Positions 1 through 9,750 of a stretch of DNA of 64,000 nucleotides are shown piece after piece. The number at the start of each line of letters is the position of its first letter. Positions within the stretch are counted from its first letter, which is position 1. Origin of the DNA: Porogramme epimiltina (lineage: Eukaryota; Basidiomycota; Agaricomycetes; Polyporales; Polyporaceae); NCBI GenBank assembly GCA_900155495.1, contig FTLJ01000395.1, positions 124,001-188,000 of the forward strand. Direction: 5' to 3'. The notes beneath the pieces were generated by a model. The model saw nothing but the letters and a program-made list of their open reading frames with translations, was not told the DNA's origin and did no database searches. A program made the position numbers and the translations under genes.

Positions 1-395
1 TGAATATATGCGAGTGGCATTTAGAGAAGGCAGAACTGAAGGGAAAATATGGGCAAACTCACCTCTGCTGTTCAGCTTGGCGAGACACCACTTTCCCTAC
101 TGCCGTCTGCTCGCTCATCTTTCAATAGTCTTGTTGGTTTGGAAGAAGTGGACACAAGTGGGAGCGTGCGCCGGTGAGTGGACGAACACAAATATGCTCA
201 AGCTGGGGCCCGTACTCAATATTCAATGCCCCCGCGTCATGTGAGCGACTCGACATAGGCGCGATGTGGCACGCGTCAGACGCGTTCGGTGTAAACTACG
301 GCTGTCCTCACCTCCACTTGCACATCTGGATGCTTCTTTATTTGCTCTAAAGCCGCCTCGTTGCCCTTTCTGAACTGCTGGCAAAGTATCTACAC
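1..395. other. 5' flank of ALG8, no gene recognised
   Basis: Only short open frames are present, none with a recognisable motif or splice structure. It probably holds the ALG8 promoter and 5' UTR, or the end of a gene outside the window. Confidence 0.4.
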
Positions 396-2706
396 ATGAG
401 TCAACGCCGTCTATCCCCAATTGCAACTCGTTCTTCGGCTACTGCCTCAGCAGGGGAGAAGGCAAGCCCTCACCCAGATGCTATAGTAGAGGAAGATGTT
501 CAAGCAAGCAAAGAAGAAAAGAGGGGCGTGCACGAAGCGAGACAAGGATGGCTATCCTATCTCGCGTTAGACATCACAAAGTCTGAGTGGGAGGTACTCA
601 TTGCCTCTACTTGTCTCAAACTGTTCCTCTTTCCTGCATAGTGTGTATTCCACCGGCCTCCCTTCTTTTCGTATCTCCACTGAATGTATACATTAGTCGG
701 TCTACCGATTTCGAAGTGCACCGTAACTGGCTTGCAATTACACATTCACTACCAATATCTAAATGGTACTATGATGTACGCCCTTCTCTCTTATGACAAG
801 CATCGTCTCCTTGTTGAGTGCTTGGTTTTGGCCCGTAGACTACGTCTGAATGGAGTGAGTCTCGTAGTCGTAATGGTGAAAGACATGATGTACTCATTCT
901 TTGACAGCACTTGACTACCCACCATTCTTCGCCTACTTCGAGAAACTGTTGTCTATCCCAGCATACTTCGTCGATCCGAGAATCGTGGACTTGAATAATC
1001 TCAACTATGATGCGTGGTCTGTCATTGCGTACCAACGGACAACCGTCATCGTCACCGAGCTGGTTTTGGGGGCCGCTGTGCTCAAGTGAGTTGTTCCTGT
1101 GACTTCCCTGTTAATGTCTTAATTCACGAGGACAGGTTCATCCGCGGAGCGGAAAACCCGACCATGCAACGCGTCATCTCTGCATCTCTTTTCTTACACC
1201 CCGGTTTCCTTATAGTGGACCACATCCACTTCCAATACAACGGATTTATGTTTGGAATACTCCTCTGGTCGATTCTAATGGCTCGGAACGTGAGCCTGAC
1301 AAGCCTAACAGTATTTATATATAACTAACCTTCTAACATGCAGAACTGCAAACTAGCTAGCGGCTTCTTATTCGCTGTTCTTCTTAACTTCAAGCATATC
1401 TATCTATACCTCGCTGTGCGTCGAAACCTGGTATTTCTATCATCCAGTACTCATCATTCCGTCGATGCAGCCCGCCTACTTCATATACCTCTTACGATCA
1501 TACTGCCTGTCGCCGTCCTTCACGCTTCTTCCAGGTCGTTTCCTCTCCCTAGCTAACGCTGTCATCCTCACGTTCCTCGTGTCTCTGGGCCCCTTTCTCC
1601 TGATGGGACAGCTGCCACAACTACTCAGCCGCCTCTTCCCATTTACGCGCGGCCTCAATCATGCTTACTGGGCGCCGAATTTCTGGGCATTAGTGACTGC
1701 GGCTGACCGCATTCTTCTGAAATGTTAGTGCCCGCCCATCGAGTTGATTTCGTTTCATTAACTTCCCTTCCAGTTGTCAACCGAGGACAACTTGCAGGGC
1801 TGGCTGTCAACCAATCTGGTGTAGTCTCGACCTCTCGAGGTCTTGTTGGGGATACTGTCTTTGCCGTCCTCCCGACCGTGAAGCCGGTCCACACATTCGC
1901 GATCACAGTGGCCTTCCAGACGGTTGGTCCATAATTTCGCAGAGGGACTATTCCCATCCTGACGAGTGGTTACCCTGCAGGTTTACATGGGCAAGCTATG
2001 GACAAGCACATCCTACAAGTCATTCGTGACTGCATTGACGCTATGCGGCTTCACATCGTACATGTTTGGGTGGCATGTGCACGAAAAGGCTATTCTCCTG
2101 GTTTTGGTGCCTCTAAGGTGGGTTAGCTCTATCATGTTGCGCGCGCACACCACTGATATCTCTTCGTAAGCTTGCTCGCTGCTGATAACAATGAATACTT
2201 CCGCACCTTCACAATTGCATCTATAGCAGGTGTTTATTCATTGTTCCCTTTGCTGTTCACCCCAGCAGGTTCGTATCTCAGTTACTCCCCGCGAGCTCCT
2301 ACTGATATTCGATCAGAAACGCTTGTCAAGATCGTTTACTCTTCTCTGTGGGCCATCTTTGTTCTGCGCCCTATCCATCGGCAGGTCTACACGTACGTAT
2401 CATTCTAAAATGTCCCTTGCATTGTCCTGATAGGAATACCTACATAGATTTCCCCGCACAATACCATTCGTCATCATGGACTTCGCCGAAAGGTTCTATC
2501 TGGCGGGATTTCCACTGCTCCAACTTTTCGTCACCTTGTTCCCTCTCCTAACCGCCCGTCGTGTAAGCTCAGCCGAGGAAGGCGCAGAGAGTGAAGGATC
2601 TGCATTAGAGTTTTTGCCTTTGATGTTGACTAGCGTGTACTGCGCCGTCGGTCTCGTGTGGGCTTTTGTAAGGTTATCTGTCATGTATCTCGTTAGTACA
2701 GATTAA
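396..2706 (+). CDS. ALG8: ALG8, dolichyl-P-Glc alpha-1,3-glucosyltransferase
   Basis: ER multi-pass glucosyltransferase that adds the second glucose to the lipid-linked oligosaccharide used in N-glycosylation. Twelve exons were reconstructed: 396-640, 697-775, 839-854, 908-1085, 1136-1289, 1344-1415, 1471-1723, 1774-1922, 1981-2117, 2171-2268, 2317-2384, 2434-2706. They give about 573 residues, close to yeast ALG8. Family blocks seen in order are [81 protein letters not shown] and the C-terminal [18 protein letters not shown]. Exon 3 is only 16 nt yet carries the conserved TSEW. The end of exon 11 could instead be 2396. ALG6 is the nearest alternative, but the HVHEKAIL and SVYCAVG blocks fit ALG8. 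Confidence 0.93.
839..854 (+). other. ALG8: 16-nt micro-exon 3 of ALG8
   Basis: Bounded by GTAG before and GTGAGT after. It codes for T-T-S-E-W plus one base. Joining it to 697-775 and 908-1085 restores the catalytic-loop block WYYDTTSEWTLDYPPFF without a frame break; leaving it out destroys the block. Confidence 0.85.
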
Positions 2707-2940
2707 ATGGCCACCATCCTTTGGTTTTCTACCTGGTTGTCCCTGCGTTCGAGCCGCGTTTCCTGCTCCAAGTTCAAACATGAAGTGATTGTGCCAAGAT
2801 CTAATCTTATCGCCTTGGGATGAACCGAATTTTTGCTAAGCGCTTGTATCATCCGCTTGACGCCGGCACTTCCGTCCACTCTTGATTCACTCCCTGCTAT
2901 AATCTACCATTCGTCATTCCCGGTGGAATTATTCATCAAT

Positions 2941-4221
2941 ATGGTGAGTATGTAGAAGTGCTTTTCTGAACGAGAAACCTGACGAAGCACTCCAGATTCG
3001 CCGTCAAGCACGCGAACGCCGACAGTACATCTATGCCAAATCCCTGGAGTCACAGGAGAGGCAAACATACGCGAGGAAGCAGCAAATTAAGGACGCACTC
3101 GCCAGCGGGAAGTCTCTCCCGACTGAGCTGAGAAAGGATGCAGCCTCGTTAGGGCGGGACTTAGCGTTTGACGAGGCCCAAGCAGGTACGTAGGCATCTT
3201 TGTGTGCCCTGTGGCTGCATTCCTTACAGTGTCCGGACGTAGAACCAACGTCGCACATCGACAATGAATACTCTCGTGCTGGGATTATGGACCCCAAAAT
3301 TGTCGTCACAACTTCGCGTGACCCCAGCTCCAAGTTACTGCAATTCTCGAAGGTGAGCATCTTCGTCCAGCGTGCCCTCGGAAGGAGGGTCTGACGACCC
3401 GGCCTACACGTAGGAAATGCGTCTGGTATTCCCCAACTTGCATCGCATAAACAGAGGGAACTACGTTGTAAAGGAGCTTGCGGAGGCGTGTAGAGCGAAC
3501 GATGTTACGGACCTCGTGATCCTGCATGAGCACCGCGGTGTACCAGGTGAGTCGTCCTGCCGTCTTGTCTTCAACTATCCTCAATCGTGTCCGTTCAACG
3601 TCAAGACGCCATGATTGTTTCGCACTTCCCCCACGGCCCAACGGTCTACTTCACCCTGCACAATGTGCAGCTCCGGCACGACATTGCGTCGTATAAGTCC
3701 TCAACTGTCTCCGAGCAGTACCCCCACCTCATCTTCGAGAACTTCTCCTCGCGCCTCGGCGAGCGCATGCGGGACGTACTCAAATACCTATTCCCTGTCC
3801 CCAAGGAAGACAGCAAACGCGTGATGACCTTCTCAAACGAAGACGATTTCATTTCATTTAGGTTTGTCAACTCTACAGGCATTGTCTGACATGAAGGGCT
3901 GACGAGGTACAGGCATCACGTTTTTATGAAAATTCCGCCAAAGCAAATACAGCTTGCGGAAGTCGGACCACGGTTCGAGATGAAGCGTATGTCGGATGTA
4001 GCACATCTCCACTCTTCATTCTGACGAAGTATCGTGGTATAGCATACGAGATTCGGCAAGGCACCATTGAGCAGACAGAAGCTGAACGCGAATGGGTCTT
4101 GGCACACTACTCGCGGACTGCCAAAAAGCGCAGCCTGCTGAGTGGCCCTGCCCCTCGTGCATCTGCGGCGTCCGCTGAGGACGACTCAGAAAAGAATCCG
4201 AAGAAGCGTGCGAGGAGATGA
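2941..4221 (+). CDS. IMP4: IMP4, U3 snoRNP / SSU processome protein (Brix domain)
   Basis: Nucleolar Brix-domain protein that joins the Imp3-Mpp10 subcomplex and helps pair U3 snoRNA with pre-rRNA. Seven exons: 2941-2943 (the ATG alone), 2996-3185, 3243-3352, 3414-3546, 3606-3861, 3913-3986, 4043-4221. They give about 314 residues; yeast has 290. N-terminal RRQARERRQYIYAKSLE and TELRKDA match IMP4. The Brix part follows: TTSRDPSSKLLQFSKEMRLV, ELAEACRANDVTDLVILHEH, DAMIVSHFPHGPTVYFTL, LFPVPKEDSKRVMTF and EVGPRFEMK. A basic tail (KNPKKRARR) fits nucleolar location. It starts about 235 bp after ALG8 on the same strand. RPF1 and BRX1 are excluded by the VSHxPxGPTxYFTL block. Confidence 0.95.
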
Positions 4222-4291
4222 GGGCTTTCTCTCTTACTCGCTCATTCTCTTTCGGCTTCGTGGATGTTTTGCTGACCCGGGGAGCCTCGAG

Positions 4292-5464
4292 TCAGTTGTA
4301 CATTATACTTTCATGTAAAAGTACAGTATATACAGGTGCGACACTATCCAGCGCATTCATAAACAACGACCTCGGGGTGTCGTCAGTCATGAAGACCGCT
4401 TGGAGGCTCTGTGCATCTGTCACTTTGGTCAAGTCTCCCGAAAATGTTCTATCAACGACATCGACTTACAATGTGGATACCGATGGGCGAACCATCCCAT
4501 GCCAAGTTGCCTTCGCCTACGACATCCGAGCGGACTTTTGTGTAACCAAGTGCTTCGTAGAATGGCCATGCATCTGTGGTGACGAGCCAAATATCGCGGC
4601 CATCGGTGTCGCTCTAATGCGTGGTTGGGAGCTGTCGGAACGGAGAGGCAAACGAACATTGCACTCACCTTCGACATAACGTGTCGCAACAACGCTGAGC
4701 CATACCCCTTTCCCTGCGCAGCCGGATCCGAAGCGAGGAACACGATCTCATACATGTTCTCCAAGCGGTCTCCGAACGCGTCTTGCGCCATCGCCAGGGT
4801 CTTCTGGGCAAATTCTGCCTTGCGCTGCGTCATGTCGTGCCGTCAATAAGCAAGGAGGAATCTAGAAACTTCTCGCTTCGAAGCCTCCCGTACCTGTTTT
4901 AGCTCAGAGGTGCAGAAGAGCGCAAGCACTCCTTCCACCAGCTTCACGCACCAGGCGTCCGAACGGTTTCCCGGATACGAACTAACCATAAAAGCAGCTC
5001 GGTCAGACTCATACTCTAGTAGTAGCTGTTAATACCACATACTATCTCATCAGGGCAATGCCGCCGTCGACAGCCACGGCACGGTTCTGGTAGACCGCAC
5101 CCGCCCAGGCAACACCGCTGGAGATGCCATCTCGGAGCTTCCGAAATGACGTCGTATCTGCAGACTGCCATGCGGAGTTTGTGGACGTCAGCGCCGACAC
5201 CGTGGCCATCCACTTCCGTTGTTGTACTCGACACGCACAACAAAGTAGGACATAAGAGGGTCTGTCTCGAATGCTCGGCGCATGGACTCGACACCAGTTC
5301 GTACATCACCTGTGTACATGCATGTTGAGAGTTCCGGTCAGCACGATGTTAGCCCGCGTATACAATGGCTTACGATATTTCATGGGCATGACCTCCACGG
5401 CACGTTTGTTGCTGGGGAGGGGCGCACTCTCTGTCACTACACGTCTGGTGACATTGGATTCCAT
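4292..5464 (-). CDS. GNAT-family N-acetyltransferase, copy A
   Basis: Acyl-CoA N-acyltransferase of a basidiomycete family with unknown substrate. Exons in transcription order: 5374-5464, 5235-5309, 5043-5157, 4894-4981, 4669-4824, 4470-4613, 4292-4408, giving about 261 residues. The acetyl-CoA-binding motif A is clear: MYEIVFLASDPAAQGKGYGS, then ALLRHVMSK. It is followed by DIWLVTTDAWPFYEALGYTK, the motif B end of the fold. The chosen ATG has an in-frame TAA three codons upstream. The C-terminus runs about 36 residues past the point where copy B stops. If the last intron is not used, the protein instead ends at a TGA near 4455. Neighbours give no hint of substrate. Confidence 0.8.
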
Positions 5465-6118
5465 GATGCCTTAAATTCGAGGAGGACCTGAGGCCAAGAG
5501 CACTGTGAGAAGTTAAAGTACCGACGGACGTTGAGCTTACTGGAACAGTATATATACAACTCGGAATTTGACTGATCAGTCGAGCGCTGCTTGTGTTCTT
5601 CAGAGTACGTACGTAGTCGTGAGTAAGGTATGGCAGAACATATGAGGCACTGAATATGGTCGCGGCGAACTACGATGACGTGCTCTTAGGTACTCCGATC
5701 GAAGCTCGAACGTGACTGTCGGTCGCTCTGCTGTGCACCCTCGCGTACTTGGTTTGTATGGCCCGAAGGCGTGCGAGGACCGGTGAACAGTCAGCCGCGT
5801 CCCAGAACGGTTTCTATGCCGCCCCAAATTGCACTTCTTGGGGCCTCACACCAGACCGAAAGTCCACAGGTTCCTTTGAGGCTCAAAAGTGAATTAGATG
5901 AACTAAGCACAAGCTGTCTTCTGCGTTGCGCCAAGTAGCATAGAATTAGAATAGGGTGGCCCGCGGCGCCCCGGAAGTATTCAATGGCACAAAGATGATC
6001 TTACACTATTCCCCCATATCCAGGTTGGACACACCCTCGGGACCACGAGCACAAGAAAACATGGCACGGCCAACTTGACAGTCAAGGTTCCTCGGCCTGC
6101 TTATACTCAGAACTGAGC
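5465..6118. other. Spacer between the two GNAT genes
   Basis: About 650 bp holding the promoter of copy A and the 3' flank of copy B. No coding structure was recognised. Confidence 0.5.
5548..5557 (-). promoter_or_regulatory. TATA-like element of GNAT copy A
   Basis: Palindromic GTATATATAC lies about 84 nt upstream of the ATG at 5464, a plausible core-promoter distance. Role inferred from position only. Confidence 0.4.
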
Positions 6119-7135
6119 TTAGAGGCTCTGTACATCTGTGAAGTTCTTGAGAACGTGCAACACAGCTTGCGCGATTGATCACGTACAATATGTATCGAAA
6201 TAGGACCGCCTTCCCATGCAGGATTGTCGTCTCCAACCGAAGCTGAGCGCAGCTTTGTGAATCCAAGGTACTCGTAAAACTGCCAGGCATCGGTAGTGAC
6301 CAGCCAGATGTCATGCCCATTGGCGTCACTCTATGATGGAAATTAGCGAAGTCGATAGCATAATGTCGGTTAGGCGCACCTTGTCCACGACGTATCTCAC
6401 TAGCGCAGACCCATAGCCACGGCCTTGCGCGGCGGGATGGGTGGCAAGGACTTGGATCTCGTACATGTCCTTCAACTTTTCACCAAACAAGTCAAGCACC
6501 ATGGCGCGGGTCTTAGTCCCAAACTCTTCATTCCGCTAAAGAAAGGAAGGATACGACAAGCTGAGTCGTCTGCGGGGCAGGTGGATGGAGCTGCGGCAAT
6601 CGTACCTTCTTCAACTCCTCAGAACGGGTCCGAGAAAGGAGCTTCATGAGAGAGACAGTGATCAAGGGGTTCGCGCTGTTACCTGGACGCGAACTGCGTA
6701 CAACTCATGAGCCTGCGGAGAGGGGGGTACAGTGGACGATCGACATGAGGACGCATAGACGTACTATTTCATCAGCGCCATACCCCCGTCTACGGTGACC
6801 ATTCGGTCCTGGTGAATCCCAGCTGTCCAGCCTAGGAGGTTCGTGAGAGCTTGCCGAAGCCTAGGGAATGAGTCCGCGGACTGTGGTGGGTCTAAATGGC
6901 GGGTTCCGCAAGAATACAAACACCCTTACCGAGAAATACGGCATAAGAGAGTCCGTCTCAAACGCTTTGCGAAACGACTCGTTACCGAGTGGTATATGGT
7001 CTAAGTAGCCCACCACAGAGCTTGAGATTGTGATAGGGATATGATTATGGGATCAAACATACAGTATCGCATTGTTACTACTTCCACCGCGCGGCCGTTC
7101 TGTAGGAGGGGAGCAGTTTCCGACGTCGACGTCAT
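6119..7135 (-). CDS. GNAT-family N-acetyltransferase, copy B
   Basis: Tandem paralogue of the gene at 4292-5464. Exons: 7063-7135, 6930-7000, 6765-6880, 6606-6693, 6380-6535, 6187-6330, 6119-6127, giving about 218 residues. Exons 4, 5 and 6 have exactly the same lengths as in copy A (88, 156 and 144 nt) and intron phases agree. Acetyl-CoA motif A reads MYEIQVLATHPAAQGRGYGS then ALVRYVVDK; motif B reads DIWLVTTDAWQFYEYLGFTK. N-terminal APLLQNGRAVEVVTMRY parallels copy A. The last exon is three codons long (S-L-stop). The second intron border needs an acceptor at 7001-7005 (CTTAG) to keep frame. Substrate unknown. Confidence 0.8.
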
Positions 7136-7655
7136 AGCCTATAGGAGAACCCTGGGTCGGACAATATTGGGATATTGAATGCAGGCGCAGAGGGGGCGAC
7201 GGTTAGCGTGCAAGGAGAGCGGATGAAAGGGGGCAGGGCATGAGAGAGACGGGGTATATATGCTGGGTCGCGCATATGGGGACGACATCCTGCGATGCGG
7301 TTCGCAGCTTCTCGGATGGCAGTTCTGGGCGGCGAAGCGCTCACACCCTTCACTGGCCGGTCTCTTCGGAGTCCGCCTCGATCACGCCTCGGCCAATCAG
7401 ATGCATTCCTCGGAGGTGTATTCAGAGTTAAGGAGACGTTTTAGCTTTGCACGTCTTCGATCGCGGAGTGCCCTCGGTTCAGCCACCACGAATCTACATA
7501 TCGTGCACAACTTGCTTGCACGGCGGGGTTTTACTCGCACACATCCCCGGAGGAGCATCGACGTTATCATGGCGGGGTGAGGTTCGTACACACTTCTGCA
7601 TTGTGGGTATAGCTGATACATCCATCGAGAGTTACTGCTACCCCGTTCCTCCGTT
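7136..7655. other. Promoter of GNAT copy B and 3' flank of aminopeptidase
   Basis: About 520 bp with only short open frames. Apart from the TATA-like run no structured feature was seen. Confidence 0.45.
7254..7262 (-). promoter_or_regulatory. TATA-like element of GNAT copy B
   Basis: A TATATAT run about 120 nt upstream of the ATG at 7135, matching the arrangement before copy A. Inferred from position. Confidence 0.35.
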
Positions 7656-9463
7656 TTACTCAACCGTGAGCGACTTGTCCAGCTCAGAGAAGCCCTCAAA
7701 GAACGACGTGAAGAGGTCGACGTAGTTCTGCACATCGTGCGAGCCGGCCGTCTCGCGCACTGAGTGCATAGACAACATCGCACAGCCGATATCCACAGTG
7801 CGCACACCGATCTTCGAAAGCATGGGGCCCACAGTCGATCCACACGGCCTGTGGCAAAATAGTCAGCACCGGCGCAAGGCAATGAGCAATCTCCGCCACC
7901 AGTGGCGCCCACGCACATGTCGTTCCGGACCTCAAACTCCTGCACCTTTCCGCCCTTCTTCTCGATGAGCTTCTTGACGATGAACGACCCGATCGCGTCG
8001 CTGGCGTAGCGCTGCTTCGCGTTCGTCTTGATGACGACGCCGCCGTTGATGCGCGGCGCGTGGTTGTCCTCGTGCTTGCTCGCGAAGTTGGGGTGCACGG
8101 CGTGGCCCATGTCCGCGCTGACGAGGAACGAGCGCGCGACGGACTGCGCGTACGCGGCGGGCGTCGGCGAGAGCCGCTGGAGCAGGAACGGGATGAGCGA
8201 CGACTCGGCGCCGGAGGTCGAGACCGAGCCGATCTCCTCGTGGTTGAAGAGCGCGATGCAGTTCACGTTGCCCTCGAGCGCGGTGAAGCTGCTCGAGGTG
8301 GCGAAGGTCGCGATGGCCTCGACAGCGCAGTACCTGCAACTGTGTTAGACGTTGTCTATGCGAGAGGCGGGATGGGGCTCACGATGAGAACTGGTTGTCC
8401 ATGCGTGGGCTGTAAACGAGTTCGCTGTTCAGACCGCCGAGTACGGAGGGCTGGACATCAAACAAGTGACTACAACGAGACGTGAGATAGATGGTCATAC
8501 GCTGATAAGCAGAATCAACGAACACTTCAAAATCATGGATCAACTCCGGGGCAACTGATAGTTCGGAAGCAAGTAGGGAGAGGAGTGCCGGATGGTGATT
8601 GTCCTGAATACTAGTCGCGCTGGTCGACGACTTGGGGGTGCCCTCCGTGGAGTTCAGTTGAGCTTCTAGCGCGAGGATGGGCACGAACTCGGTCTCCGTG
8701 TTGAACTTGAAGTTGTCCCCACCGGTTCGGTCCACTACAACCGTTCTCTCCGTTAGTCGTGTGCGGCAGATAAAAGCCGGTGTTCCTCACAGTGGATAGC
8801 AAGGGACGGGATGCGAAGGAGAGGCTTGTCAATCCTGACAAGCTTCGAGTGGAACTTGCCATCCTTGTCCGCGATGACGACCCTGCCCGCGAGCCCAAGG
8901 TCGCGGTCGAACCAAGTGTGCCAGAGGCCTCCGCCGTACGTCTCGACACCTACTTGGAGATAACCAAGCTTAGACCGCTTCGAGACGGGCCTAATCTAAC
9001 CTTCGCCATACACACAATGAGAAGTGTGCGCACGTAAGAAACAAATACGCGCACTTACCCGGAGGTTGGGGCTATCAATGTGGGTGGCGACGATAGATAC
9101 GCCGGAGCCTGGCGTCCATCCCTTCGGGAGAGTGAACGCAAGGACGGCACTCTGGTTGCTGTTTCGACGAGTTCAATGAGCTCACGCGACACACCGGCAC
9201 GAGGGCGGACGTACCGGGTGAAGTAGTACTTTCCATTGGGCCGCAGACCCTTCTCCCAGTCGTCCTGCTCACGAATCTAGATGGGACTGAGTCAGGCAAG
9301 ATGGCCGATTGTCACGGACGCCGCTATTATTTACCTTGGAGAAGCCAGCCTTTTCTAGGATAGCAGACGCTGCGGTGACGGCATGGAAAGGGGTGGGGGA
9401 CGCGTTGACGAAGCTGAGGAGCCTGTGCGCGGCCTCGGGGCCCTGCTGGGTCATCATGGTCAT
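7656..9463 (-). CDS. Aspartyl aminopeptidase, peptidase family M18
   Basis: Dinuclear-zinc exopeptidase removing N-terminal Asp or Glu from peptides (DNPEP / yeast Ape4 type). Start chosen at MTMMTQQGPEAAHRLLSF, followed by the family's VNASPTPFHAV. Later blocks: GKYYFTR; SIVATHIDSPNLRV (first zinc ligand H with D); GVETYGGGLWHTWFDRDL; LDRTGGDNFKFN; QPSVLGGLNSELVYSPRMDN; CIALFNHEEIGS (catalytic and zinc-ligand EE); SADMGHAVHPNF; RNDMPCGSTVGPMLSKIG; and MLSMHSVRETAGSHD (final zinc ligand H). Several short introns interrupt it; one of 54 nt lies just before HLFDVQPSVLGG. The frame is also open upstream to an ATG at 9631, which would add 56 basic residues. It diverges from UTP12 across about 290 bp. 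Confidence 0.93.
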
Positions 9464-9750
9464 GTTGCGGAAGGAAGAGGGGGGAGCGCGGGGGAGGAGT
9501 GTACTTGGGTTGCGAGCAGATGGATGGGTTAGGCAGGCCTTGTACCGGCAAGACGAGCCTGGGAGGACTCTGCGGAAGGTCGACCACGCGATTGTCCGAC
9601 TCGAATCGCGGACCGTCCGGAGGAGGTCCATCGGGAACGCTCCAAAGCACCCGTGGGAACTCTCGAAATTATTCCCTGTGCCGGCTCCCATTGGCTCAGC
9701 CGCCCACGCTCTTCGCCTCCGTCCAACCCGTCTCGCCTGCTCTGTCTACG
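9464..9750. promoter_or_regulatory. Bidirectional promoter, aminopeptidase / UTP12
   Basis: Head-to-head spacer of 287 bp between two ATG codons. No TATA box is evident. Part of it may be coding if the upstream ATG at 9631 is used by the aminopeptidase. Confidence 0.5.
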
